Source: Geomonas anaerohicana
Lineage (GTDB): Bacteria > Desulfobacterota > Desulfuromonadia > Geobacterales > Geobacteraceae
DNA: 64,000 bases
Reading direction: 5' to 3'
Assembly: GCF_016458305.1 (NCBI RefSeq)
Contig: NZ_JAEMHL010000003.1
Span: 372,001 to 436,000 of the forward strand
The notes beneath the pieces were generated by a model. That model ran no database searches. It had not been told where the DNA came from and worked only from the letters and a program-made list of their open reading frames with translations. Below, piece after piece: positions 1 through 8,045 of the stretch; position 1 is the stretch's first letter, and the number at the start of each line of letters is the position of its first letter. The position numbers and the translations under genes are program-made.

Positions 1-30
1 GCAGGGGCACAAAAGGATTTGGCACAACTA

Positions 31-69
31 AAAAAAGGTCCTCCTCGACGCGTGAGGGGGACCTTTTTG
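31..69. terminator. Bidirectional intrinsic terminator
   Basis: An A-rich left arm, then AAGGTCC and a C/T-rich stretch, pairs across a short loop with GAGGGGGACC and a run of five T. It lies just past the end of the minus-strand hemerythrin gene, with A and T tracts on both sides, so it can work in either direction. Confidence 0.85.
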
Positions 70-129
70 TTTGTGCAGGTGGCGGCGGGAGGCGCTACCC
101 CGTTTGCTGGCAACGCGCTTTGCCGGGCC

Positions 130-531
130 TTATTGCGCGCGCAGGTACTTCGCGAAGGCGGTGTCCACCTTCTTGATGTGCTGGATCAGCCAGTTGGCCA
201 GGGTCCTGTTGGTCTGGATCACCAGGGGAAGGGTGGCCCCTTCGTTGCGGAAGGAGTCGGTCAGCTTGTGCACGTCGGTGATGAAAGCGACGTGCTGCGC
301 CTTGTGTGCCGGGTAGTCGGGATAGTTGCTCCCCTTTTGCAGTTGCTCCTCGGCGGCGAAATGCTCTTTTACGTAGTCCTCCAGGAAGAGCAGCAGCTTG
401 AGGACCTCCTCGTTGCCTTTCCCCTCGTTGCAGGCGCTCAGCAGGCGGTCGAACCTCCTGAAGATCTCCTTGTGCTGCTCGTCGATTTCGTTCACGCCGA
501 TGGCCAGGTCACTGGTCCACTCGATGTTCAT
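130..531 (-). CDS. Bacteriohemerythrin
   Basis: A single-domain O2-binding di-iron protein of 133 residues, the usual length for the family. All expected iron ligands are visible: H20 (in DEQHKE), H57 and E61 (in EHFAAEE), H76, H80, H118 and D123 (in HIKKVD). There is no signal peptide, so it should be cytosolic. The start is fixed by an AAAGGAG ribosome site seven bases upstream. It lies 67 bp after the histidine kinase gene on the same strand and is followed by a strong terminator, so it is probably the last gene of the regulator-kinase-hemerythrin operon. Bacteriohemerythrins bind, carry or sense O2. A link between O2 and the upstream two-component pair is inference from position only. Confidence 0.93.
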   Translation of the reverse strand: MNIEWTSDLAIGVNEIDEQHKEIFRRFDRLLSACNEGKGNEEVLKLLLFLEDYVKEHFAAEEQLQKGSNYPDYPAHKAQHVAFITDVHKLTDSFRNEGATLPLVIQTNRTLANWLIQHIKKVDTAFAKYLRAQ

Positions 532-598
532 GTTGTGCTCCTTTTGGGTTTGTCTGCTGTGGTTATGGTGCGCTCCCCAAACAGCTGCTGCGGGAGCG

Positions 599-2605
599 TC
601 ATTGTTCGCTTTCGGCGGGGGCGAGCGGGTCCATCCCCGGCAGTTCTATTTCGAAGCAGGTGCCCATCCCCGGGGTGCTCGACACCCTGATGTCGCCGCC
701 GTGGTCCTTGACGATGCCGTAGGAGACCGAGAGGCCGAGGCCGGTGCCGGTGTCCTTGGTGGTGAAGAAGGGGGTGAAGATCTTCTCCAGGTGCTCGGCG
801 CTGATCCCCTTGCCGGTGTCGCGGATCTCGACGATGCAGCCGTTGCCCGGGCCGTGCCGGCGGGTGGTGAGCCGCAGGGTGCCTCCGTCGGGGAGCATGG
901 CCTGCACCGCGTTCAGGATGATGTTGCTGAACACCTGCCGCAGCTGGTCGGTGTCGCCGGTGACCGGTCCCAGGTTCAGGTCGTATTCCCATTTCACGGA
1001 GACCGCGTCCATGGGGACCTGGTGCCTGATCTGGGCGACGATGTCGTCCAGTACCTCGTGCACCATGAACTGGCGCTGGTTCAGCGACTTCTGGCGCGCG
1101 AAGGTCAAAAGGTTGCCCACGATCTTCGCCATGCGTTCGGTCTGCTGGCTGATGATCTCGACCTCTTCGTGGTTGGGATGATCGCTGGGGAGGCACATAT
1201 CCAGGACTTCGGTGTTGCCGCGGATGATGGCCAGCGGTGTGTTGATCTCGTGGGCGACGCCGGCGGCGACGATGCCCAGGTCCGCCAGTTTCTCCGCGCG
1301 CGCCAGGTCCGCCTGGGTCTGCGCCAGGAGTTTCGTCTTGTCGGAGAGTTGCGCGGTGCGCTCCTCTATCTTCAGCTCCAGGGCCCGGTGCAAGAGGCCG
1401 ATCTCCGCCTCCTGGCGCCCCAGCGCCCGGGTCATCAGGTTGAACGCCTCGGCCAGGTCGCCCACCTCGTCGGTCGACTGCACCTCGATCTGCAGGTCGC
1501 GCTCGCCGCGGGCCACCCGGTGCGCCAGTTTCTCCAGTTCCTTGATCGGGCGCGCCAACAGGGTCCCTATGAAACCGGAGACGGCGATGCCGATCAGCGA
1601 GGTGACGAAGAGCACCAGGTACAGGATCGAGTTGACGCTCTTTTGCATGTGGGTGTAGGGCTTTTCCAGCATCCCCACGTAGAGCGAGCCGATCGCCTTG
1701 CCCTGCAGGTCGATGATCGGTTCGTAGGCGGTGAAGTACCAGTCGTTGACCACGAAGGCGCGGCCGATCCACTTCTTCTTCTCCTGGATCACCTGCTTGT
1801 AGACCTGCTCGGAGACGCGGGTGCCGATGGCCCTGGCACCGTCGGTGGTGCGCACGTTGGTCGCGATGCGGGTGTCACCGAGGAAGATGGTGGCGCTCCC
1901 CACGTCGGTCCCTTTGAACTGCACCCCCTCGTAGACGATCTCCTTGATCTTGTCCACCAGGGCGTTGTTGTTGTTGAGGAGGATGCCGCCGTAGAGGGCG
2001 CCGATCACGGCGCCGGAGCCGTTTCTGAGCGGGAAAGCGGACACCATCAGCATCCCGGAACGCTCCGTCTTGTCGGCGCGCGGCCGGGCATGCGGCGTGG
2101 AGACGAGGGGAATGGTGGCGCGGTTGGTAAGGGCGATCCCTTCCTTGCCCAGTTCCTCCGGTGTGAGCACCGTGGTGCCGGTTACGGCGATCCCCTTGAG
2201 CGCCTGTTGCACGAAGTAGGAGGTCTGCTGGTCGCCTTTGAGCTGGGGGCTGTGAGCGCGGAAGAGCACCCGTCCGGAGGCGTCGACCGCGGTGAGAAGA
2301 TCGAGGTGCTTGTTCTCCATGCGGCTGCGCAAAAGGGACTGGATGTTCTTCTCGCCGGCCACGATGGAGTTGGCGTTGTAGGGGTTGGTGGCGGTGAGGT
2401 CCATCAACTCCCGGATATGCTCGAGGTCGTTCCGGTACACCTCGCGCGCCGAGTTGAGGTCGGTGCGCACCTTTTCCTGGGCCTGGCTGGCGATCTTGTC
2501 GTTGATGATGTAGAGACCGGCCAGGGAACAGATGAAGAAGGCGACGAAGAGGGGGGCGACGGAGCCGACGGTGAGCTTGGCCCGGATCGGGAAACGCCTG
2601 AGCAT
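599..2605 (-). CDS. Cache-HAMP sensor histidine kinase
   Basis: Membrane sensor kinase of 668 residues. Segments in order: TM1 about 13-34; a large periplasmic Cache-type sensor about 35-322; TM2 about 326-350; HAMP about 351-405; a coiled coil; HisKA with phospho-acceptor H452 in GVAHEINTPL; then HATPase with N box (NIILNAVQAM), G1 (DTGKGI), F box (FTPFFTTK) and G2 (GTGLGLS). The reading frame runs further upstream, but I start at the ATG that overlaps the regulator's stop codon (TGATG, one shared base), because the extra part would lie inside the regulator gene and lacks the TM start. This implies translational coupling with the NtrC-type regulator. The class usually senses small organic ligands; the ligand here is unknown. 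Confidence 0.93.
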   Translation of the reverse strand: MLRRFPIRAKLTVGSVAPLFVAFFICSLAGLYIINDKIASQAQEKVRTDLNSAREVYRNDLEHIRELMDLTATNPYNANSIVAGEKNIQSLLRSRMENKHLDLLTAVDASGRVLFRAHSPQLKGDQQTSYFVQQALKGIAVTGTTVLTPEELGKEGIALTNRATIPLVSTPHARPRADKTERSGMLMVSAFPLRNGSGAVIGALYGGILLNNNNALVDKIKEIVYEGVQFKGTDVGSATIFLGDTRIATNVRTTDGARAIGTRVSEQVYKQVIQEKKKWIGRAFVVNDWYFTAYEPIIDLQGKAIGSLYVGMLEKPYTHMQKSVNSILYLVLFVTSLIGIAVSGFIGTLLARPIKELEKLAHRVARGERDLQIEVQSTDEVGDLAEAFNLMTRALGRQEAEIGLLHRALELKIEERTAQLSDKTKLLAQTQADLARAEKLADLGIVAAGVAHEINTPLAIIRGNTEVLDMCLPSDHPNHEEVEIISQQTERMAKIVGNLLTFARQKSLNQRQFMVHEVLDDIVAQIRHQVPMDAVSVKWEYDLNLGPVTGDTDQLRQVFSNIILNAVQAMLPDGGTLRLTTRRHGPGNGCIVEIRDTGKGISAEHLEKIFTPFFTTKDTGTGLGLSVSYGIVKDHGGDIRVSSTPGMGTCFEIELPGMDPLAPAESEQ

Positions 2606-3996
2606 CAGCGTGCTCCCTCGTCTTCCAGCCCGTACTCCTCGATCTTGCGGTCCAGGGTGCGCCTGGCGATCTCGAGGATCTTGGCGGCCCGGCTTTTGTT
2701 GTTCCCGGAGGCCTTGAGGACGTGCAGGATGTGCTCGCGCTCCACGGTCTCCAGGGAGACCAGGCGCTTGCCGCCGTCCTGCCTGGTTTCGGGAAGCTGG
2801 ACCGGCGTGCGCCACACCGGCAGGGTTTCGGCGGTGATGGTGCTGCCGCGGGTGAGGATGGCGGCGCGTTCGATCGCGTTCTCCAGCTCGCGGATGTTGC
2901 CGGGCCAGTTGTACGACTTCAGGAGCTGCATCGCCTCGCGGGTGAAGTCGTTGATGTCGCGCTTCATGCGCGCCGCGTACTTGGCCAGGAAGTGCCGTGC
3001 CAGCAGTTCGATGTCCTCGCCGCGGTCCCGCAAGGGGGGGAGGTGCAGCGAGATGACGTTGAGCCGGAAAAAGAGGTCTTCGCGGAAGCGCTTCTGGCGC
3101 ACCTCCTCCTCGAGGTCCTTGTTGGTCGCGGCCAGGAAGCGGATGTCGACGCTCTTGGCCTTGGTGTCGCCGACGGGGATGAAATCTCCCTCCTGCAGCA
3201 CGCGCAACAGCTTCGCCTGGATGGCGGGGCTCATGTCCCCCACCTCGTCTAGAAACAGCGTGCCGTGGTTGGCGGCCTCCAGGAGCCCCTTCTGTGCGGT
3301 GATGGCCCCGGTGAAGGCGCCTTTCACGTGCCCGAAGAGCTGGCTTTCCAAAAGGGTGTCGGAGAGGGCGGCGCAGTTGATGGTGAGGAAGCGTTCCTTG
3401 GCCCTCGGGCTGTTGTTGTGGATCAGGCTGGCGACCAGTTCCTTGCCGGTGCCCGACTCCCCGAGGATCACCACGTTGGATTCGCTCTGGGCTACCAGCA
3501 TGGCCATGTCGTGGACGCGGCGGAAGGCCTCGGAATTGAAGATGAGCGGCGTGGACGCCGACGGTATGCCCAGTTCGTCCTTGAGGGCGCTGTTTTCCTT
3601 GAGCAGTTCCTTGCGCTCCAGGACCTTTTCCAGGATCCCGAAGATCTTTTCCTTGGGGAAGGGCTTGGTGACGTAGTCGTAGGCGCCGAGCTTCATCGCC
3701 TCGATGGCGGAGTTGATGGAGGCGTAGGCGGTCATCATCACCACCGGGACGTCCAGCTTCATCCTCTTCACGCGCTGCAGTATTTCCAGGCCGTCCAGGT
3801 CGGGCATCTTCACGTCGAGGAGCATCAGGTCGCCGTCGTCAAGCCCCCGGTTTTCCAGGCAGTTCATCAGGGAGGTGCCGGAGCTGAACACCTCGAGCTC
3901 CAGCCCCTTGGCCGATAGAATCTTGCTCAGATACCTGAGGATCTCGACCTCGTCGTCGCAAATGATCACCTTGCCGTTATACATGTTCTTGTTCAC
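2605..3996 (-). CDS. Sigma-54-dependent response regulator (NtrC family)
   Basis: A 463-residue transcription activator. The receiver domain (1-120) carries the acidic pocket DDE near 14-16 and phospho-acceptor D61 (LLDVKMPD). The AAA+ domain has Walker A GESGTGKE (179-186) and the sigma-54 contact loop GAFTGA (226-231), and a Fis-type helix-turn-helix ends the protein (about 420-458). The intact GAFTGA loop means it should open sigma-54 promoters. It is translationally coupled to the downstream kinase, its likely partner. Target genes cannot be read from this window; the hemerythrin in the same operon is one possibility only by co-location. Confidence 0.95.
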   Translation of the reverse strand: MNKNMYNGKVIICDDEVEILRYLSKILSAKGLELEVFSSGTSLMNCLENRGLDDGDLMLLDVKMPDLDGLEILQRVKRMKLDVPVVMMTAYASINSAIEAMKLGAYDYVTKPFPKEKIFGILEKVLERKELLKENSALKDELGIPSASTPLIFNSEAFRRVHDMAMLVAQSESNVVILGESGTGKELVASLIHNNSPRAKERFLTINCAALSDTLLESQLFGHVKGAFTGAITAQKGLLEAANHGTLFLDEVGDMSPAIQAKLLRVLQEGDFIPVGDTKAKSVDIRFLAATNKDLEEEVRQKRFREDLFFRLNVISLHLPPLRDRGEDIELLARHFLAKYAARMKRDINDFTREAMQLLKSYNWPGNIRELENAIERAAILTRGSTITAETLPVWRTPVQLPETRQDGGKRLVSLETVEREHILHVLKASGNNKSRAAKILEIARRTLDRKIEEYGLEDEGAR

Positions 3997-4365
3997 CCGT
4001 ACTGTTGGGGCCGTCTGCGTTTATCGGCGCGCTGCGCGGCGCCGGCAACCCGCCCCGGATTCTGTAGACACCGGATCACTATCTTTCGCCGGAGCCTTTC
4101 TTGTCAAGGGAAAACCTGACCAGGCGCAGATCTGCGCCGGTCCCTCTCCCTCATATGAGAGGGGGCGCACAGCCATCGTCTGTATCAGGCGCGGTGCCTG
4201 ATGTTCGACGCAAGGACGATACTGTTTCAGCGTCACATCAGGTCGTAAAGGTTAAGATAATACCACTTTATCCTTTGGATAACCATATCCTGGACGAATT
4301 ATGTTACTCTTCCCGTTCTGGACAATGAGGTCACTGCAACAAAATAACACCAGCAGGGAGCTTTC
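3997..4365. other. Divergent intergenic region with small palindromes
   Basis: Region of 369 bp between the minus-strand regulator operon and the plus-strand ion operon. It holds a palindrome GCGCAGATCTGCGC near 4125-4138, a dyad CCCTCTCCCTCATATGAGAGGG just after it, and a perfect dyad TTATCC-TTT-GGATAA at 4268-4282. The last sits about 85 bp before the first gene of the ion operon and is a reasonable operator candidate. No convincing gene is seen. Confidence 0.5.
4078..4107 (-). promoter_or_regulatory. Possible sigma-70 promoter of the regulator operon
   Basis: On the minus strand a perfect -35 TTGACA is followed after 18 bases by GATAGT, about 80 bp before the regulator start codon. The -10 is weak, so this is tentative. 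Confidence 0.35.
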
Positions 4366-4710
4366 ATGATTTTTTTTGCTATTCTCTTTAAAGGCATAGT
4401 CTGGATCGTCATCCTTCGTTCCGCGCTTAAAAGTGATGGAACAGGGATGTTGCTGCGTGCTGCGGCCGTCGCCGTGGCACTGACCGTGGTCGACAGGTTC
4501 AGCGTTGCAGCCAACCTGCGCCTTTCCGCGCATCTGCTCACCCTGTTTCTGTACCTGGTCATGTCTTTCAGCCTCATTCCCGTCGCATGGAAGATCCGAA
4601 ACGGCCTCTTCTCGCTGGCCTGCGGCGTGGTGGGGACGCTGGGCGCGCTGGCCGGGGTGAATTTCGCCATGGATCTTATGCGTGGCCTGGTTCCGCTTCT
4701 GAACCGCTAG
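4366..4710 (+). CDS. Small hydrophobic membrane protein
   Basis: Predicted integral membrane protein of 114 residues with about three to four hydrophobic helices (roughly 1-18, 26-48, 54-74 and 82-105) separated by short basic loops. I do not recognise a family. The start ATG has an AGGGAG ribosome site. It opens a tightly spaced plus-strand gene set: DUF3124 protein (56 bp later), P-type ATPase (34 bp) and Kef antiporter (11 bp). The context suggests membrane ion homeostasis, but no function can be read from the sequence itself. Confidence 0.7.
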   Translation: MIFFAILFKGIVWIVILRSALKSDGTGMLLRAAAVAVALTVVDRFSVAANLRLSAHLLTLFLYLVMSFSLIPVAWKIRNGLFSLACGVVGTLGALAGVNFAMDLMRGLVPLLNR

Positions 4711-4766
4711 CCCCCCTGACATCGTTTGATATACTGCTCCGGTCATTGCCGGGAATGGAGGAAGCC

Positions 4767-5243
4767 ATGCGTTGTGCCGCATCGTTGTTACTGCTCGCTC
4801 TCGTCGCCCTGCCGGTGTCGGGCTGGTCTGCGTCGGACCAGGTCCACCTTGCCAAGGGGCAAACCGTGTACGTCCCGGTCTACTCCAACGTGTTCACCGG
4901 GCCGCGCAGCCTCCCTTACCAACTGGCCGCCACGCTCGCCATCAGGAACACGGACATGGATTCCTGGCTGCGCATTACCGCCATCGATTACTACGACACC
5001 AGCGGAAAACTGCTGCGCCGCTACCAGGACAAGCCGCTCTCTCTGGCCCCCCTGGCGAGCACCTACGTCCATATCGAGGAGAAGGACGTGGCCGGCGGCT
5101 TCGGCGCCAATTTCATCGTGAAGTGGCAGGCCGACCGCACCATGAACGCGCCCATCATCGAAACCGTCATGATCGGCGCCACTTCCGGACAGGGGATTTC
5201 CTTCGTCAGCCCCGGACAGGTGATCCGTCCGGGCACCAGGTAG
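4767..5243 (+). CDS. DUF3124 secreted protein
   Basis: A 158-residue protein with a Sec signal peptide (about 1-22, hydrophobic LLLLALVALPVSG, likely cleavage after WSA). The mature part matches my memory of DUF3124: a VYVPVYSNVFTGPR segment, LAATLAIRNTD, IDYYDT.GKLLRRY, and a C-terminal GANFIVKW and VMIGATSGQGISF. It is probably periplasmic. The family has no established function. I start at the ATG after GGAGGAAG rather than at the upstream in-frame start, because only this one puts the signal peptide at the N terminus. It lies between the small membrane protein and the P-type ATPase in a likely operon. Confidence 0.85.
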   Translation: MRCAASLLLLALVALPVSGWSASDQVHLAKGQTVYVPVYSNVFTGPRSLPYQLAATLAIRNTDMDSWLRITAIDYYDTSGKLLRRYQDKPLSLAPLASTYVHIEEKDVAGGFGANFIVKWQADRTMNAPIIETVMIGATSGQGISFVSPGQVIRPGTR

Positions 5244-5277
5244 CCTGCCGCCGCACGCCCGTGCGGGAGGAGCAGCC

Positions 5278-8034
5278 GTGATTGCATCGGGGAACCGCCG
5301 GCCCAACCGCCCTGACCAGCCAGCGCAGCTTCAGGTCCCCTGGCACAGCCTCGAACCGGGTGAGGTCTTCACCCACCTGGAAAGCGGCCCGGCCGGGCTG
5401 GACCACGCCGAGGCCGCGCGCCGGCTCTCCCGCTTCGGCGCCAACGAGCTCACTGCCGCCAAGCCGCTCTCGCCCTGGCCCGTCTTTTTCCGGCAATTCA
5501 AAAACGTCCTCATCGTCATCCTGTTCGTCGCGGCCCTGCTGTCGGCTTTCCTGGGCCATGCCGTCGAGGCGGTCACCATTGCCGTCATCGTCGTTTTCGC
5601 GGCCTTGCTCGGCTTTTGGCAGGAGTATCGTGCAGAACGGGCGCTGGAGGCCTTGCGCCGCATGGCGGCGCCGGATGCCGCCGTACTGCGGGGGGGGGGC
5701 GAGGTGACGGTGCCAGCCCGGGACCTGGTGCCGGGCGACCTGCTCCTGCTGCGCCCCGGCGACCGGGTCCCGGCCGATGTCAGGCTCACCGAGGCCTTCA
5801 ACCTGCAGCTCGACGAGGCGGCGCTGACCGGCGAGTCGCTCCCGGTGGAGAAGCAATCCGCGGTTGTCTTCTCCCAAGAAACCCCGCTTGCCGAACGGGC
5901 CAACATGGTCTACGCCGGCACGGTGGTGAGTTACGGCCGCGGTGCCGGGGTGGTGGTCGCCACCGCCATGCAGACCGAGTTCGGCAGCATCGCCCGGATG
6001 ATCTCCGGCATCGAGACCGGCAGGACCCCGCTGCAGGAAAACCTGGATCGGGTGGGCAACCTGCTGGCCCGTGCCGCCTTGGTCGCGGTCGCCGTCATCG
6101 TCGCCGCCGGCCTTTTGCGCGGCGAACCGTTCATCGAGATGCTGCTCTTCGGCATAGCGCTCGGCGTTGCCGCGGTCCCCGAGGCCCTTCCCGCCGTGGT
6201 CACCATCTCGCTGGCCCTGGGCGTGCAGCGCATGGTCAAGCGCCACGCCCTGATGCGGCGCCTGGCCGCGGTGGAAACCCTGGGGAGCACCACGGTGATC
6301 TGCTCGGACAAGACCGGCACCCTCACCAGGGACGAGATGACCGTGCGCAGCCTGTACTGCGCCGGTGCATGGTACGAGGTCTCCGGCGCCGGCTACGGTC
6401 CCGAAGGGGAGTTTTCTCACCAGGGGAGGGGGGGGGGGGCCTCTGGCGCGCTCGTCGAGTTGCTGCGCGTGGGCGTTCTGGCGTGCGACGCCCGGGTGGT
6501 TTGGGACGAGGCTTCCGGGCGCTTTTCCGCGCAGGGGGATCCTACCGAGGCGGCCCTCGTGGTTGCCGCCACCAAGGCGGGGCTGTCCCAGTCCGAGCTC
6601 GTCGCCCGCTACCCGCGCCTGGACGAGATCCCCTTCAGCTCGGAGCGCAAGCGCATGACCACGCTGCACGGCGAAGGCCCCGACCTGGTCGCCTGCGCCA
6701 AGGGGGCTCCCGAGGTGATCCTCTCCGCCTGTTCCACCCAACTGCCGGGGGAGGGGAATGGCTCCGAAGGTGCCTGTCCCCCTGGAGACGGTGAGTGCCC
6801 CCTTGACGAGGCGTCGCTGGCGCGCATTGTCGAGGCCGCTGGCGAGATGGCCGCCAAGGCGCTGCGAGTGCTGGCCGTCGCGCGCAAAAGGGGCACCGAC
6901 CGCGCCGGTGCCGAGAGCGGCATGACCTTTCTCGGCCTGGTCGGCATGATCGATCCGCCCCGTCCCGAGGCCCGCGCCGCCATCGGCGTCTGCCGGGAGG
7001 CGGGCATCCGCCCGGTCATGATCACCGGGGACCATCCGGTCACCGCCGCTGCCGTGGCGCGCGAACTGGGGCTCCTGGAGCAGGGGCGCGTCGTCACCGG
7101 CGCCGAGCTGGAGGCGATGGACGACGCGACGCTGGAACGCGAGGTCGCCGACATCCGGGTCTACGCGCGGGTCTCCCCGGCGCACAAGCTCCGGGTCGTC
7201 GCCGCCCTGCAAAAAAATGGCGAGGTGGTCGCCATGACCGGCGACGGCGTCAACGATGCCCCGGCGCTCAAGAAAGCAGACATCGGCATCGCCATGGGGA
7301 TCACCGGCACCGCGGTCAGCAAGGAGGCCGCCGCCATGACCCTGACCGACGACAACTTCGCCTCCATCGTGGCCGCGGTGGAAGAGGGAAGGGCCATCTT
7401 CGGCAACATCAAGAAGTATCTGATGTACCTGCTCTCCTCCAACATCGGCGAGATCGGCCTGATGATGGGTGCCATGCTGGTCGGGCTGCCGCTGCCGCTG
7501 GGCGCCGTGCAGGTCCTGTACGTGAACCTTGCCACCGACGGTCTGCCGGCCCTGGCGCTCGCGGTCGACCCGGCCGAACCCGATCTCATGCGGCGTCCCC
7601 CCAGGGACGCCACCCGCGGCATCTTCAGTCGCACCGTGGTGTCCTTGATCCTCGTGGGGGGAGCCTGGACCGGGCTGGTGAACCTGGCCCTTTTCGCCTG
7701 GGCCCGCGCGTCCGGCTGCTCGGACGCCGAGGCCATGACCATGACCTTCGTGGCGCTGGTGCTGATCCAGTTTTTCAACGCCTACAACTTCCGCTCGGAC
7801 CGCGACTCCATCTTCAGGCGCCCCTTCGCCAACAGGTGGCTGAACCGCGCCGTGCTCTGGGAGATCTGCCTGCTGCTGGTGGTGGTCTACCTGCCGGTAC
7901 TGCAACGCCCCTTCGGCACCTTCTCCTTGACACCCCTCGACTGGGGCGTCATCATCCTTGCTTCGGGATCGATCGTGCCGGTCCTGGAGCTGGCCAAGTG
8001 GTATGTGCGGCGCCGCGGCGCCGCTGGAATATAA
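5278..8034 (+). CDS. Cation-transporting P-type ATPase (P2, Ca2+/SERCA-like)
   Basis: A 918-residue ion pump of the inner membrane, full length for P2 ATPases. Visible: N-terminal cation-ATPase domain (about 20-90), actuator loop with LTGESLPVEK, TM4 with VPEALP (ion-site motif of Ca2+-type pumps), phosphorylation site D344 in SDKTGTLT, hinge TGDGVNDAPAL, and a six-helix C-terminal domain. The start is GTG with GGGAGGAGC upstream. Three oddities: a run of 10 G at 5690-5699, a run of 12 G at 6428-6439 (residues 384-388, giving RGGGA), and an in-frame copy of the window's hairpin repeat at 6753-6781 (residues 492-502) in the nucleotide-binding domain. Substrate is probably Ca2+, but Na+, K+ or Mn2+ cannot be excluded. 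Confidence 0.93.
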   Translation: MIASGNRRPNRPDQPAQLQVPWHSLEPGEVFTHLESGPAGLDHAEAARRLSRFGANELTAAKPLSPWPVFFRQFKNVLIVILFVAALLSAFLGHAVEAVTIAVIVVFAALLGFWQEYRAERALEALRRMAAPDAAVLRGGGEVTVPARDLVPGDLLLLRPGDRVPADVRLTEAFNLQLDEAALTGESLPVEKQSAVVFSQETPLAERANMVYAGTVVSYGRGAGVVVATAMQTEFGSIARMISGIETGRTPLQENLDRVGNLLARAALVAVAVIVAAGLLRGEPFIEMLLFGIALGVAAVPEALPAVVTISLALGVQRMVKRHALMRRLAAVETLGSTTVICSDKTGTLTRDEMTVRSLYCAGAWYEVSGAGYGPEGEFSHQGRGGGASGALVELLRVGVLACDARVVWDEASGRFSAQGDPTEAALVVAATKAGLSQSELVARYPRLDEIPFSSERKRMTTLHGEGPDLVACAKGAPEVILSACSTQLPGEGNGSEGACPPGDGECPLDEASLARIVEAAGEMAAKALRVLAVARKRGTDRAGAESGMTFLGLVGMIDPPRPEARAAIGVCREAGIRPVMITGDHPVTAAAVARELGLLEQGRVVTGAELEAMDDATLEREVADIRVYARVSPAHKLRVVAALQKNGEVVAMTGDGVNDAPALKKADIGIAMGITGTAVSKEAAAMTLTDDNFASIVAAVEEGRAIFGNIKKYLMYLLSSNIGEIGLMMGAMLVGLPLPLGAVQVLYVNLATDGLPALALAVDPAEPDLMRRPPRDATRGIFSRTVVSLILVGGAWTGLVNLALFAWARASGCSDAEAMTMTFVALVLIQFFNAYNFRSDRDSIFRRPFANRWLNRAVLWEICLLLVVVYLPVLQRPFGTFSLTPLDWGVIILASGSIVPVLELAKWYVRRRGAAGI
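6753..6781 (-). repeat. Intragenic copy of the 29-bp hairpin repeat
   Basis: This 29-base stretch inside the P-type ATPase gene differs at only two positions (A for C, twice) from the copies at 45104 and 16308 read in the same direction: GGGGA.TGGCTCCG.AGG, then TGCCTGTCCCC. It is translated in frame as part of GEGNGSEGACPP, a low-complexity Gly/Pro/Ser segment of the nucleotide-binding domain that looks like an insertion in a surface loop. Confidence 0.8.
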
Positions 8035-8045
8035 AGTGAGGTTTC

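Noticed and set aside
398-3676. A 1092-codon plus-strand frame
   Set aside because: It is antisense to the kinase and regulator genes, which have complete domain motifs; high GC content gives long shadow frames.
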